From assembly GCA_028870315.1 (NCBI GenBank), contig JAGWPW010000094.1, forward strand, positions 1 to 58,701: 58,701 bases of DNA, in the 5' to 3' direction. Below the pieces are notes generated by a model. It worked only from the letters and a program-made list of their open reading frames with translations. It made no database searches and was not told the origin of the DNA. This DNA comes from Sphingomonadales bacterium (GTDB lineage: Bacteria > Pseudomonadota > Alphaproteobacteria > Sphingomonadales > Sphingomonadaceae). Every line of letters begins with the position of its first letter. Position 1 is the stretch's first letter. Both the position numbers and the translations under genes were made by a program. Positions 36,501-45,430 of the stretch are shown here, piece after piece.

Positions 36501-37568
36501 CTATCCGCACTGCCCGCGGTGCAGCAGCTTGTGATCGGCGAGCACCAGCGCCATCATCGCCGCGACCACCGGCGCGCCGCGGATGCCGACGCAGGGATCG
36601 TGGCGGCCCTTGGTGCGGATTTGCGAGGCCGCGCCGCTGCGGGTGATCGTCGGCACCGGGGTCAGGATCGAGCTGGTCGGCTTGAAGGCGACGCGCACCA
36701 CCACCGGCTGCCCGGTCGAGATACCCCCGGCGATGCCGCCGGCGTGATTGGCGAGGAATTCGGGAACGTCTTCGCCCGGCCGCATCGGATCGGCGTTGTC
36801 CTCGCCGCGCAACCGCGCCGCGGCGAAACCGTCGCCGATTTCGACCCCCTTGACCGCATTGATTCCCATCATCGCTGCGGCAAGATCGGCATCGAGCCTG
36901 GCATAGAGCGGCGCCCCCCAGCCCGCGGGCACACCGGTTGCGACGCATTCGACCACCGCGCCGAGCGAGGAGCCCGCAGCCCGCGCGCCATCGACCAGCC
37001 CCTGCCAGCGCGCGGCGGCGGCGGCATCGGGACAGAAGAAGGGATTGCGCGCGATCTCAGCGGGATCGAAGCGGGCGGGGTCGACGGCATCGCCGCCGAT
37101 CTCGACGACATAGGCGGCAATCGCCACCTCGGGGATCACCCGCCGCGCCACCGCGCCTGCCGCCACGCGCGAGGCGGTCTCGCGCGCGCTGCTGCGCCCG
37201 CCGCCGCGATAGTCTCGCAGCCCGTATTTCGCGTCATAGGCATAATCGGCATGGCCGGGGCGATAGGCGGCGGCGACCTCGCGGTAATCCTTGCTGCGCT
37301 GATCGACATTCTCGATCATCAGGCTGATCGGCGTTCCGGTCGTCCGGCCCTCGAACACGCCGGACAGGATGCGCACCGCATCGGGTTCCTGCCTTTGCGT
37401 GGTGTAGCGCGACTGCCCCGGCCGCCGTTCGTCGAGAAACGGCTGGATTGCGCCTTCGTCCAGCGCCAGCCCCGGCGGGCAGCCATCGACCACCGCGCCG
37501 ATCGCCGGCCCGTGGCTTTCCCCCCAGGTGGTGAAGCGGAACAGATGGCCGAAGGAGTTCACCGACAT
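36501..37568 (-). CDS. aroC: Chorismate synthase
   Basis: AroC makes chorismate from EPSP, the final shikimate-pathway step, using reduced FMN. The 355-residue protein from ATG 37568 begins [20 protein letters not shown]. It contains the signature regions [26 protein letters not shown] and [21 protein letters not shown] longer frame to 37733 has no family similarity. It is monocistronic and divergent from the monooxygenase-like gene. Confidence 0.97.
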   Translation of the reverse strand: MSVNSFGHLFRFTTWGESHGPAIGAVVDGCPPGLALDEGAIQPFLDERRPGQSRYTTQRQEPDAVRILSGVFEGRTTGTPISLMIENVDQRSKDYREVAAAYRPGHADYAYDAKYGLRDYRGGGRSSARETASRVAAGAVARRVIPEVAIAAYVVEIGGDAVDPARFDPAEIARNPFFCPDAAAAARWQGLVDGARAAGSSLGAVVECVATGVPAGWGAPLYARLDADLAAAMMGINAVKGVEIGDGFAAARLRGEDNADPMRPGEDVPEFLANHAGGIAGGISTGQPVVVRVAFKPTSSILTPVPTITRSGAASQIRTKGRHDPCVGIRGAPVVAAMMALVLADHKLLHRGQCG

Positions 37569-37640
37569 AAGCGCCGCTTTGTCGCGCAACGAAGCAAATG
37601 TCCATGGCCCGACCCTGTGTGGATGGGCTAGGAGGCCATC

Positions 37641-37952
37641 ATGTATCTCGTCGTCTTCCGCAACCGCAAGCGCGCCGGCCTCGATGCCGCGGACTATGCG
37701 CGGGATGCCACGCGCATGGCGCAATTGGCGCAAGGCCAGCCGGGCTATCTTTCGTTCAAGAGCTACACCGCCGAAGATGGCGAGGTGGTGGCGATCTCAG
37801 AATGGGCGGACGAGGCTTCGGCGCACGGCTGGGGGCGGCAGGCCGAACATGCGCTGGTGCAGGCGAAGGGTCGCGCCGGCTATTACGCCCAATACACGCT
37901 GTTCGGCTGCGCCGAACCGCGCGTCCATCGTTTCACCACCGAGGATGAATGA
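37641..37952 (+). CDS. Antibiotic biosynthesis monooxygenase (ABM) family small protein
   Basis: The 103-residue protein has the ferredoxin-like ABM fold, with [13 protein letters not shown] at the start and the [17 protein letters not shown] motif. Members include quinol monooxygenases, haem-degrading enzymes and proteins of unknown use; the function is not fixed here. Its stop overlaps the ATG of the ArsC-like gene, so both are co-expressed. Confidence 0.8.
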   Translation: MYLVVFRNRKRAGLDAADYARDATRMAQLAQGQPGYLSFKSYTAEDGEVVAISEWADEASAHGWGRQAEHALVQAKGRAGYYAQYTLFGCAEPRVHRFTTEDE

Positions 37953-38296
37953 TGACCGTCACGCTTTACGGCATCGCCAATTGCGACACGGTCCGGAAGG
38001 CGCGCGACTGGCTCGACCGGCGGGGCGTTGCCCACGGCTTCCACGACTACAAGAAGGCGGGGATCGACGCCGCGCATCTTGCGCGCTGGGTCGGGCATTT
38101 CGGCTGGGAGAAGGTGCTCAACCGCGCCGGCACCACCTTCCGCAAGCTCACCAAGGCCGAACGCAGCAACCTTGACGCCGATAAGGCGATCGCGCTGATG
38201 CTGGCGCAGCCCTCGCTCATCAAGCGCCCGGTGGTCGAGCATGACGGCGGATTGCTGCTGGGGTTCAGGCCCGACGAATGGGCAGCGGCGCTTTAG
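37949..38296 (+). CDS. ArsC/Spx/YffB family protein
   Basis: The 115-residue thioredoxin-fold protein has one N-terminal Cys in YGIANCDTVRKARDWL (Cys12), the KKAGIDAAHL stretch, and RPVVEHDGGLLLGF with the conserved Arg. The missing second Cys and the GIANCDTV motif fit the YffB/Spx-like subgroup (a glutathione-dependent thiol reductase or regulator) better than true arsenate reductase. It is translationally coupled to the ABM-family gene. Confidence 0.88.
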   Translation: MMTVTLYGIANCDTVRKARDWLDRRGVAHGFHDYKKAGIDAAHLARWVGHFGWEKVLNRAGTTFRKLTKAERSNLDADKAIALMLAQPSLIKRPVVEHDGGLLLGFRPDEWAAAL

Positions 38297-38327
38297 GACG
38301 CGCTCCCAACCCGGCACGGGAAGGATT

Positions 38328-39281
38328 TCAGAACGTCATCTCCAGCACCTTGCTGCCGGTGCCGTCGCCTTCGAAGCGGCCCAATCCGTAATCGCCCTTG
38401 ATCGTGGTGCGCTGCATGCGGCGGAAATGGCGCGGATCATGCCCCGAGACAGCGTGGAGCACGCGCCAATTGTCCCAGATCAGCATGTCGGTCAGCGACC
38501 ATTCGTGGAAATAGCTGAGCCTTTCGGCATGGGCATGGATTTCGCGGCAGACGGCATCGAGCAGCGCGTCGCCCTCCTCGTTTTCCATGCCGGCGATGCC
38601 TTCGGCCATCCACGGCGAGATGTGCAGCACCTTCTCGCCGGTTGCCCGGGTCCACACCGCGGGGTGAATCGCGCGCGGGGTGTCGCGGGCCGCGTCCATC
38701 ACCGCGCCGGCATGCAGGCTTTCGGCGACCACGCGATAGCGCTCGGGCCGGCCGAAGCGGAAATTCTCCATGATGACATTCATGCGGTAGAGGATGTCCT
38801 TGCCCTCGATCGCCGCGCGCAGACCGGGCGACAGCGCCTCGTAAAGCGCGATGCCATCGACGAAGCCGGTCCTGCCGCCATCGGGCGGGATGTCGATCGC
38901 GCGCAGCACGCCGGCACGGTTCAATTCGTTGTTGTAGGCATGGTCGAAATGCCACGGCAGCCAGGCGGCAAGCTCGCGGCCATCGACCTCGATCGAACCC
39001 GGCTCGCCGACCTTGCGCGGCATGTCGATCACCCCCTGCGGCGCGCCCTCGACGCGCGGCACCGCCGGGCTCGGATGGTCCTTGAGCGGCCCGAACACCT
39101 CGCTCAGCGCGACATGCATCGCCACGGTCGGTTCGACCCCGGCGAAGACGAGCGTGCCGTGCTGCTCGAACAGCGCGTTGAGCTCGGCGCGCAGGCCGGC
39201 ATCGGCGCAGGCGGCCAGCGTCACGCCGGCGATGCGGATACCCTGCCGGTTGGCGAGCGGGGTGATGTCGAGCCTTGCCAT
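38328..39281 (-). CDS. TauD/TfdA-family Fe(II)/2-oxoglutarate dioxygenase
   Basis: The 317-residue protein has the metal-binding pair in LPWHFDHAYNNE (HxD) and the distal His in RVLHAVSGHDPRHFRR. The latter also carries the Arg that binds 2-oxoglutarate (RMQRTTIKGD). Start at ATG 39281 (MARLDITPLA). Enzymes of this class hydroxylate taurine, aryloxyalkanoates and other carboxylates or sulfonates; neighbours do not reveal the substrate. Confidence 0.92.
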   Translation of the reverse strand: MARLDITPLANRQGIRIAGVTLAACADAGLRAELNALFEQHGTLVFAGVEPTVAMHVALSEVFGPLKDHPSPAVPRVEGAPQGVIDMPRKVGEPGSIEVDGRELAAWLPWHFDHAYNNELNRAGVLRAIDIPPDGGRTGFVDGIALYEALSPGLRAAIEGKDILYRMNVIMENFRFGRPERYRVVAESLHAGAVMDAARDTPRAIHPAVWTRATGEKVLHISPWMAEGIAGMENEEGDALLDAVCREIHAHAERLSYFHEWSLTDMLIWDNWRVLHAVSGHDPRHFRRMQRTTIKGDYGLGRFEGDGTGSKVLEMTF

Positions 39282-39345
39282 CAATCGTCTCCCTGCGCCG
39301 CATCGGCGCTTGCGGCGCAATTATGACACGAGGCGGTAGCTGTTT

Positions 39346-40080
39346 TCAACCGTCGTGACACGCGGTGACGATATAGTTCAGCGCCAGATCGCCGCTGAGA
39401 TGCAGCCCCTTGTGCGGCGCCCAGGCGATGCCTTGCGGCTGGCCCATCGCAAGGCCGGCCGCATCGAGCAGCGCCGACAATTCCGCAGGCGTGATGAAAT
39501 CGTCCCAATGATGCGTGCCGCGCGGCACCATGCCCAGCCGTTCCGCCCCCTCGACCAGCAGCAGCCGCGAGGCCACGGTGCGATTGGGGGTCGAGAGCAG
39601 CAGCAGCCCGCCCGGCGCCAGCGCTGCGCAAAGCGCGGCAAGAAAGGCGGGCTTGTCGGCGACATGCTCGATCACCTCCATCGCGCAGACCAGATCGAAG
39701 CCCGCCAGCCCCAGCGCGCCGATCTCGCCGCAGCGATAGGCGATCGCCAATCCCGTCGCTTCGGCATGCGCCGTGGCCGCGGCGATGTTCTCCTCTGCGG
39801 CATCGATGCCGGTGACCGCTGCGCCGAGCCGGGCCAGTGGTTCGCACAGCAGCCCGGCGCCGCAGCCGACATCGAGCGCGCGTCTTCCCGCCAGCGGACG
39901 CCGCGCATCCGCCCCGGGCCAATGCGCGTCGATCGCTGCGCGCAGGAAGCCCAGCCGCACCGGATTCAGCCGGTGGAGCATCGCCGAACGGCCCGAGGGA
40001 TCCCACCAGTCACCGGCGAGCGCACCGAAATGCGCGGCCTCGGCCGGGCGGATGGTTGCGCGAGAGGTTGCATCTGTCAT
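39346..40080 (-). CDS. ubiG: Ubiquinone biosynthesis O-methyltransferase
   Basis: UbiG methylates two hydroxyl groups during ubiquinone synthesis. The 244-residue protein has the SAM-binding motif ALDVGCGAGLLCEPLARLG, the family start HFGALAGDWWDPSGRSAMLHRLNP (seen in two pieces) and SLLLLSTPNRT-like post-motif. The ATG at 40080 follows GGGAG. It diverges from lysC with a 66-base gap, an arrangement common in sphingomonads to my knowledge. Confidence 0.95.
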   Translation of the reverse strand: MTDATSRATIRPAEAAHFGALAGDWWDPSGRSAMLHRLNPVRLGFLRAAIDAHWPGADARRPLAGRRALDVGCGAGLLCEPLARLGAAVTGIDAAEENIAAATAHAEATGLAIAYRCGEIGALGLAGFDLVCAMEVIEHVADKPAFLAALCAALAPGGLLLLSTPNRTVASRLLLVEGAERLGMVPRGTHHWDDFITPAELSALLDAAGLAMGQPQGIAWAPHKGLHLSGDLALNYIVTACHDG

Positions 40081-40146
40081 GGCTGCTCCCTAAAGCCCGT
40101 CGCCCGCGGGGTCGAGGGGGCCACGCAAACCGGAGCTTGCAGACCC

Positions 40147-41412
40147 GTGGCGCGCATCGTGATGAAATTCGGCGGCACCTCGATGGCCGGCACCGAACGC
40201 ATCCGCCGCGTCGCGCAGATCGTGCGCCGGCAGCAGGCGGCGGGGCACGAGGTGGCGGTGGTCGTCTCGGCGATGTCGGGCGAGACCGACCGGCTGGTCA
40301 ATTTCTGCCGCGAGGCCAATCCGCTCTACGATCCCGCCGAATACGATGTCGTCGTCGCGGCGGGCGAGCAGGTGACGAGCGGCTTGCTCGCGCTCCATAT
40401 CCAGGCGCTGGGCAGCAAGGCGCGCAGCTGGCTTGGCTGGCAGCTTCCCGTCCACACCGACGATGCCCATGCCAGGGCACGGATCGGCACGATCAACTGC
40501 GAGGCGCTGCTTGCCAGCATGGGCACAGGCGAGATCGCGGTGATCCCCGGCTTCCAGGGCCTTTCGGCGGATGGCCGGGTCACGACGCTCGGTCGTGGCG
40601 GCTCGGACACCTCGGCGGTGGCGGTGGCCGCGGCGCTCGGGGCCGATCGCTGCGATATCTATACCGATGTCGATGGCGTCTATACCACCGACCCGCGCAT
40701 CGTCGCCAAGGCGCGCAAGCTGCGCCACGTCACCTATGAGGAGATGCTCGAACTGGCGAGCGTCGGCTCGAAGGTGCTCCAGACACGCTCGGTCAGCCTC
40801 GCGATGAAGGAAGGCGTGCGGGTGCAGGTGCTCTCCTCCTTCATCGAGGCGGATTCGCCGCCTGCCGATTCGCTGCCGGGAACGATGATCGTCAGCGAGG
40901 AAGAGCTTCTTGAGATCGAGGGACCGGACATGGAAAGCCAGCTCATCACCGGCATCGCCGCCGACAGGAACGAAGCCAAGGTGACGCTGACCCGCATCGC
41001 CGACCGCCCCGGCGCGGTGGCGACGATCTTCGGCCCGCTCGCTGCCGCCAATATCAATGTCGACATGATCATCCAGAATGTCGCCAAGGACCTCGGCGAA
41101 ACCGATGTCACCTTCACCGTCCCGATCGCCGATCTCGCGCGCACGCAGGCGCTGCTCGAAGAACACAAGGCGACGATCGGCTACAACCGCATCATCGCCA
41201 ACGGCAAGGTCGCCAAGATCAGCGTTGTCGGGGTCGGCATGCGCAGCCACGCCGGCATCGCCGCCACCATGTTCAAGGCGCTCGCCGACCGCGGCATCAA
41301 TATCCAGACGATCTCGACCAGCGAGATCAAGGTCTCGGTGCTGATCGACGAGGACGAGACCGAACTCGCGGTGCGCGTGCTGCACACCGCCTATGGGCTG
41401 GACAGCGAATAG
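40147..41412 (+). CDS. lysC: Aspartate kinase
   Basis: LysC phosphorylates aspartate at the entry to lysine, methionine and threonine synthesis. The 421-residue protein has the kinase start MARIVMKFGGTSMAG, VVSAMSGETDRL, GRGGSDTSAVAVAAAL and TDVDGVYTTDPRIV. It ends with two ACT domains (about 265-420) for feedback control. The GTG at 40147 is the chosen start; the open frame further upstream is non-coding. Confidence 0.97.
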   Translation: MARIVMKFGGTSMAGTERIRRVAQIVRRQQAAGHEVAVVVSAMSGETDRLVNFCREANPLYDPAEYDVVVAAGEQVTSGLLALHIQALGSKARSWLGWQLPVHTDDAHARARIGTINCEALLASMGTGEIAVIPGFQGLSADGRVTTLGRGGSDTSAVAVAAALGADRCDIYTDVDGVYTTDPRIVAKARKLRHVTYEEMLELASVGSKVLQTRSVSLAMKEGVRVQVLSSFIEADSPPADSLPGTMIVSEEELLEIEGPDMESQLITGIAADRNEAKVTLTRIADRPGAVATIFGPLAAANINVDMIIQNVAKDLGETDVTFTVPIADLARTQALLEEHKATIGYNRIIANGKVAKISVVGVGMRSHAGIAATMFKALADRGINIQTISTSEIKVSVLIDEDETELAVRVLHTAYGLDSE

Positions 41413-41538
41413 ACCGCATCGCCGGCGGGCGCGGCAGCGAGACCGCGCACAGCGATGACCGACGCAGGAACGCGACGGGCCGCTGGCCCTCGCTGCCTTT
41501 TTCCTTTATTTCCGGCTCGCCCCGACCGAGGAGTCCCC

Positions 41539-42099
41539 ATGCCCCAACGCTACACCACGCCGGCGATCGTCCTGCACTGGCTGATTGCGGCGATGATCAT
41601 CGTCAATGTCGCGCTCGCCTGGATCTGGGACAGCCTGCCCGATGCCGACGTCCGCCCGACGATCAACATGCACAAGTCGATCGGCATCACCGTGCTCGGC
41701 CTTGCGATCCTGCGGCTGCTGTGGCGCGCGACGCATCGTCCGCCCGAATTCCCGACAAGCTACCAGCGCTGGGAGCGCCGCCTGTCGCATGGCGTCCATG
41801 GCCTGCTGTACTTTCTCATGTTCGCGCTGCCGCTGACCGGCTGGATCATGGATTCGGCCTGGGCCAAGGCGGCGGCGAACCCGATACACTGGTTCGGCCT
41901 GTTCGATTTTCCGCGGATCGGCGCGATCATGCGGCTCGACCCGGCAACGAAGAAGCAGATCCACGAGGGCTTCGGCGCCCTGCACAGCCTTTCGGCCAAG
42001 CTGCTCTATGGGCTTCTGGCGCTGCATGTCGGCGGCGCGCTCAAGCACCAGTGGCTCGATCGCGAGCGCGAATTGCAGCGCATGTGGCCGGGTAGCTGA
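41539..42099 (+). CDS. Cytochrome b561-type membrane protein
   Basis: The 186-residue protein has four membrane helices, and His residues lie in YTTPAIVLHWLIAAM, MHKSIGI, HGVHGLLYFLM and LHVGGALKHQWLD, the usual haem ligands of bacterial b561. ATG at 41539 follows GAGGAG. Family members shuttle electrons from quinol or superoxide. The ORF upstream to 41455 is not convincing. Confidence 0.9.
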   Translation: MPQRYTTPAIVLHWLIAAMIIVNVALAWIWDSLPDADVRPTINMHKSIGITVLGLAILRLLWRATHRPPEFPTSYQRWERRLSHGVHGLLYFLMFALPLTGWIMDSAWAKAAANPIHWFGLFDFPRIGAIMRLDPATKKQIHEGFGALHSLSAKLLYGLLALHVGGALKHQWLDRERELQRMWPGS

Positions 42100-42116
42100 T
42101 CGGCGCCGGGACCGGT

Positions 42117-43589
42117 TCAGCCCGGGCGGGCTTGCGCCCCGGGATCGACCGCAAGCGCGGTCCGGTGCTGCCGTCCCCAGCTTCCCCGCCCCGACAGGAA
42201 CGCGAACCAGCCCCAGATCGCGCCGGCGTGGCGCAGCAGCTGGAAGGTGAAGGGTTCGGCGAAGGAGGCAAGCAGCGCCTCGCCGAAGCTGAGCCCGCTG
42301 CGATGCCCGGTCCAGCGCTTGTAGAGCCCGACCGACCACAGGTGGAAGCTGAGATCGACCGCGATCTTGGCGAGCATGATGCCCAGGATCGGCAGCGCCA
42401 GATGCAGCCGTCCCATGCCGATCAGCACCAGCAGGATGACGAAGGCGGCCGCGCCATAGACCGGCTGCACCGTATCGAGCGCCTTTACCGGCAGCATCCG
42501 CGTGCCCAGCCGCCCGAAGCGCGGGTTCGCCACCATGTCGCGGTTCCAGTGCTGGGTCTGGAGGAAGCCGCCGAACCAGCGGCGGCGCTGGCGCAGGAAG
42601 GCGATCAGTGTCGCCGGCGCGTCGGTGCTGGCCCGTGCCGCGCCGATCACCCGCACCCGCCAGTCGCGCCCGGTTTCATGCGCGAGGCGGTGCATGCGGT
42701 GGATCAGTTCGTAATCCTCGACCATGCATTCGGGATCAAAGCCGCCCGCCTCGACCAGCGCATCGCGGCGGAAGGCGGCGAAGGCGCCCGAGACGAGCAG
42801 CAGCCCCTGCTGGCGCATCCAGCCATAGCGCGCGAGGAAATTGCGCACATATTCATAGGCCTGGAACCACTGGAACAGCCGCGCCACCGCCCCCTTGCCG
42901 CAGATCGGGCGCAGCACCCCGGTTGCCGCGACCAGTTCGGGCTCGCTCGCGAAGGCGGCGCGCATCGCGGCAAGCGCGCCCGCATCGAGCAGCGTGTCGG
43001 CATCGACGGTGAGCACGAGATCGGCATCGACATGGCCGATCGCGGTGTTGAGCGCCGCCGCCTTGCCGCCATGCGGCAGCCGCAACCAGCGCAGCGAGGG
43101 CAGCTTCGGTGCCGGATCGCTCAGCATGCCGACCGGCGGCGGAACCAGGCCGTAAAGCTCGGCGAGCACCGTTTCGCTGCCGTCGTTCGAGCCGTCATCG
43201 GCCAGCACGATGAGATCGGGCGGCAGATCCTGCGCGGCGAGCGTGTCGATGGTGATGCCAAGCACGGCGCGCTCGTCATGCGCGGCAACGATGACCGCAA
43301 GCCGCTGCCCCGCGCCATCGGCGGCGGCGCGGGGCAGCGGCCGGGCGATGTCGCGGATGTTCCAGGCGGTGAAGCCAAGCAGCGCCGTATCGTAGAGGAT
43401 ATAGGCGATGCCCACCGACCAGCCGAAAATGCCCGTCCTGACGAAGGTCTGGGCGATGAGGAACACGAACAGCACCGGCCCGAGCGCGGTCAGCGCCTGC
43501 CCGGCAAGCGGCACCTTCCTCGGGTTGAGCCGCGGCGACAGAACTTCGAAAGCCTGGCGCATCCGTGCCGAAACGGGGGTGAGAAGCAT
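42117..43589 (-). CDS. Family 2 glycosyltransferase, membrane-bound, cellulose/hyaluronan synthase-like
   Basis: The 490-residue protein has two N-terminal membrane segments (35-75), then a GT-A domain with DDG (131-133), DAD (196-198), the ED catalytic pair (291-292) and RQRRRW (333-338, the QxxRW motif). Three or four C-terminal membrane segments follow. Enzymes of this type make and extrude a processive beta-linked glycan. No PilZ domain or cellulose synthase partner is present, so the product is unknown. It is convergent with the b561 gene. Confidence 0.9.
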   Translation of the reverse strand: MLLTPVSARMRQAFEVLSPRLNPRKVPLAGQALTALGPVLFVFLIAQTFVRTGIFGWSVGIAYILYDTALLGFTAWNIRDIARPLPRAAADGAGQRLAVIVAAHDERAVLGITIDTLAAQDLPPDLIVLADDGSNDGSETVLAELYGLVPPPVGMLSDPAPKLPSLRWLRLPHGGKAAALNTAIGHVDADLVLTVDADTLLDAGALAAMRAAFASEPELVAATGVLRPICGKGAVARLFQWFQAYEYVRNFLARYGWMRQQGLLLVSGAFAAFRRDALVEAGGFDPECMVEDYELIHRMHRLAHETGRDWRVRVIGAARASTDAPATLIAFLRQRRRWFGGFLQTQHWNRDMVANPRFGRLGTRMLPVKALDTVQPVYGAAAFVILLVLIGMGRLHLALPILGIMLAKIAVDLSFHLWSVGLYKRWTGHRSGLSFGEALLASFAEPFTFQLLRHAGAIWGWFAFLSGRGSWGRQHRTALAVDPGAQARPG

Positions 43590-43923
43590 TGTCGCCTGCG
43601 CTCCTGGGAACGGCCGGGGCCGTCGCGTTCATATGAAAATCCGCCCGGACAAGCGAATTTCAGTCACCGCCGGCCCTTTAGCGCACGGCCGGGGCTGTGA
43701 CAGGGCGAATGTGAACCGGGAATGATCGCCTGCGCCGGACTGCCTGCGATTTGCGATGGGCGGCGCACCCGCCCGCCCGCATCGCGACGGCTGGCGCATC
43801 CGCGCATCACCGCCTATAGCCGATCCGCCTGGGGCGCCTTGCGCTCCAGGCTTCTGGTTTGTCGCGTTTTCCGAGTCGCCCGGTGATCCCACCCGGCCTG
43901 GAAACGCGCCGGGGAGGGAAGGC
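43590..43923. other. Divergent intergenic region without a gene (334 bases)
   Basis: It separates the GT2 gene (minus) and the nitronate monooxygenase-like gene (plus) and must hold both promoters. GGGGAGGGAA at 43911-43920 is the ribosome binding site for the plus-strand gene. I see no tRNA, repeat or credible ORF. Confidence 0.5.
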
Positions 43924-44949
43924 GTGCACGACAGGACCAGGGCGCTGATGGCGCGCGGCAATGCGTTTCTGGGCAGCGATTACGCGATCCTCGGCGGGGC
44001 GATGAGCTGGGTGTCGGAACGCCATCTCGTCTCGGCGATCAGCAATGCCGGCGGCTTCGGGGTGATCGCCTGCGGGGCGATGACCCCGGCGCTGCTCGAT
44101 GCGGAGATCGCCGCGACCCGGGCGCTGACGGGTGGTGGTTCCGGCCGGCCCTTCGGGGTCAATCTCATCACCATGCACCCCGCGCTGTTCGAGCTCATCG
44201 GCGTCTGCGCGGCGCATGGCGTGGGCCATGTCGTGCTGGCGGGCGGCATCCCGCCCAAGGGCAGCATCGAGGCGCTGAAGGATGCGGGCGCGCGGGTGAT
44301 CTGCATCCCGCCCACGCTGGCGCTCGCCAGGAAATATCTCCGCTCGGGCGCCGATGCGCTGGTCATCGAGGGCTCGGAGGCGGGCGGCCATATCGGCCCG
44401 GTCTCAACCAGCGTGCTCGCGCAGGAATTCCTGCCGGCGCTAGGCCGCGAAGCGCTGATCTTCGTCGCCGGTGGCATCGGCCGCGGCGAGGCGATCGCCT
44501 CCTATCTCGAAATGGGCGCGGCCGGCGTGCAGCTCGGCACGCGCTTTGCCTGCGCCGCCGAAAGCATCGCCCATCCCGCATTCAAGCGGGCCTTCTTCCG
44601 CGCCTCGGCGCGCGAGGCGGTGGCGAGTGTTCAGGTCGATCCGCGCCTGCCGGTAATCCCGGTGCGCGCGCTCCGGAACAAGGGCACCGAGGAGTTCACC
44701 GCCAAGCAGATCGAGGTCGCGCGGCTGCTCGATGCGGGCGCGGTCGATATGGCCGCGGCGCAGCTCGAGATCGAGCATTTCTGGGCCGGCGCGCTGCGCC
44801 GCGCGGTGATCGACGGCGATGTCGAGAACGGTTCGCTGATGGCCGGCCAGTCGGTCGGCATGGTCACGCGCGAGGAGCCGGTGGCGACGATCATCGCCAC
44901 GCTGATCGCCGAATGCGAGACGGCGCTTGCCGGGCGGCTGGCCGCCTAG
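43924..44949 (+). CDS. NAD(P)H-dependent flavin oxidoreductase, nitronate monooxygenase-like
   Basis: The 341-residue TIM-barrel protein has GGAMSWVSERHLVSAISNAGGFG at the N-terminus (in two parts), VIEGSEAGGHIG, FVAGGIGRGEAIASYL and GVQLGTRFACAAES, which bind FMN. The GTG start at 43924 has GGGAGGGAA upstream. It oxidises alkyl nitronates or, in other members, reduces enoyl or quinone substrates; the true substrate is not clear. Its stop TAG lies inside the first palindromic repeat (44946-45024). Confidence 0.88.
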   Translation: MHDRTRALMARGNAFLGSDYAILGGAMSWVSERHLVSAISNAGGFGVIACGAMTPALLDAEIAATRALTGGGSGRPFGVNLITMHPALFELIGVCAAHGVGHVVLAGGIPPKGSIEALKDAGARVICIPPTLALARKYLRSGADALVIEGSEAGGHIGPVSTSVLAQEFLPALGREALIFVAGGIGRGEAIASYLEMGAAGVQLGTRFACAAESIAHPAFKRAFFRASAREAVASVQVDPRLPVIPVRALRNKGTEEFTAKQIEVARLLDAGAVDMAAAQLEIEHFWAGALRRAVIDGDVENGSLMAGQSVGMVTREEPVATIIATLIAECETALAGRLAA

Positions 44950-45024
44950 TGGATTGATTTTGACATTTGCATCCCGCTAGCCGGCCAGGACGGTCGCAAA
45001 TGTCAAAATCAGAAAATCCACTAG
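44946..45024. repeat. Palindromic repeat element, copy A
   Basis: This 79-base element has ends CTAGTGGATT and AATCCACTAG (perfect inverted repeats) and inner arms GATTTTGACATTTGC and GCAAATGTCAAAATC, also perfect. A 25-base central region is shared with copy C. The TAG of the preceding gene is inside the left end. A 12-base AT-rich spacer separates it from copy B. Confidence 0.85.
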
Positions 45025-45036
45025 AATCATAAGTTT

Positions 45037-45114
45037 CTAGTGGTCCTTGAAGATTCTGACATTTGCACACTACCCGGCCGATGGCGGATGAAAATGTCAG
45101 AATCCGACCACTAG
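45037..45114. repeat. Palindromic repeat element, copy B
   Basis: This 78-base element has ends CTAGTGGTC and GACCACTAG and arms GATTCTGACATTTGC and GAAAATGTCAGAATC. A T-A pair of copy A is replaced by C-G in the arms, a compensatory change that supports selection for pairing. The stop of the following minus-strand gene lies in its right end. Confidence 0.85.
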
Positions 45115-45299
45115 TCGGCAGACGGCCGCAGGCAGCGGTCGAGCCTTTCGACCACCTCGTCCTGCGGCTCGACCACCGTCAGGCTGCGCCCCTCGCCGAA
45201 GCGGATGCGCGTGCCATCGCTCACCGGCGAAACGAAGGTGACCTGCGCCGCGTTGACCGCGGTCGGCACGCGATCCACGCTGGTGAAAGTGACGAACAT
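45111..45299 (-). CDS. Small uncharacterised protein (62 residues)
   Basis: Starts at ATG 45299 (MFVTFTSVDRVPTAVNAAQV). It has short beta-strand-like segments (VTFVSPVSDGTRIRFGEG, then RSLTVVEPQDEVVERL). The pattern of a 'DGxxIxF' strand followed by VxE-x-x-x-E-V-V resembles the FlbD-like fold, but similarity is weak. Its stop is supplied by copy B of the palindromic repeat. Coding character is good (G/C third positions). Confidence 0.6.
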   Translation of the reverse strand: MFVTFTSVDRVPTAVNAAQVTFVSPVSDGTRIRFGEGRSLTVVEPQDEVVERLDRCLRPSAD

Positions 45300-45430
45300 G
45301 AAGCGCCTCCCGCTGACAGTGCGGCAAGCATAGGAACAAAGCGCGGCAAGGGCCAGCGCCCGCGCGATCCGCGCCTGCGCCATTGCCCGCCGCGCGCGAA
45401 GCTGCTTTCATCACGGCGAGGAGAGACGGC

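Noticed and set aside
44946..45114. Insertion sequence with transposase
   Set aside because: The repeats are under 80 bases each and have no coding capacity, so they are at most non-autonomous.
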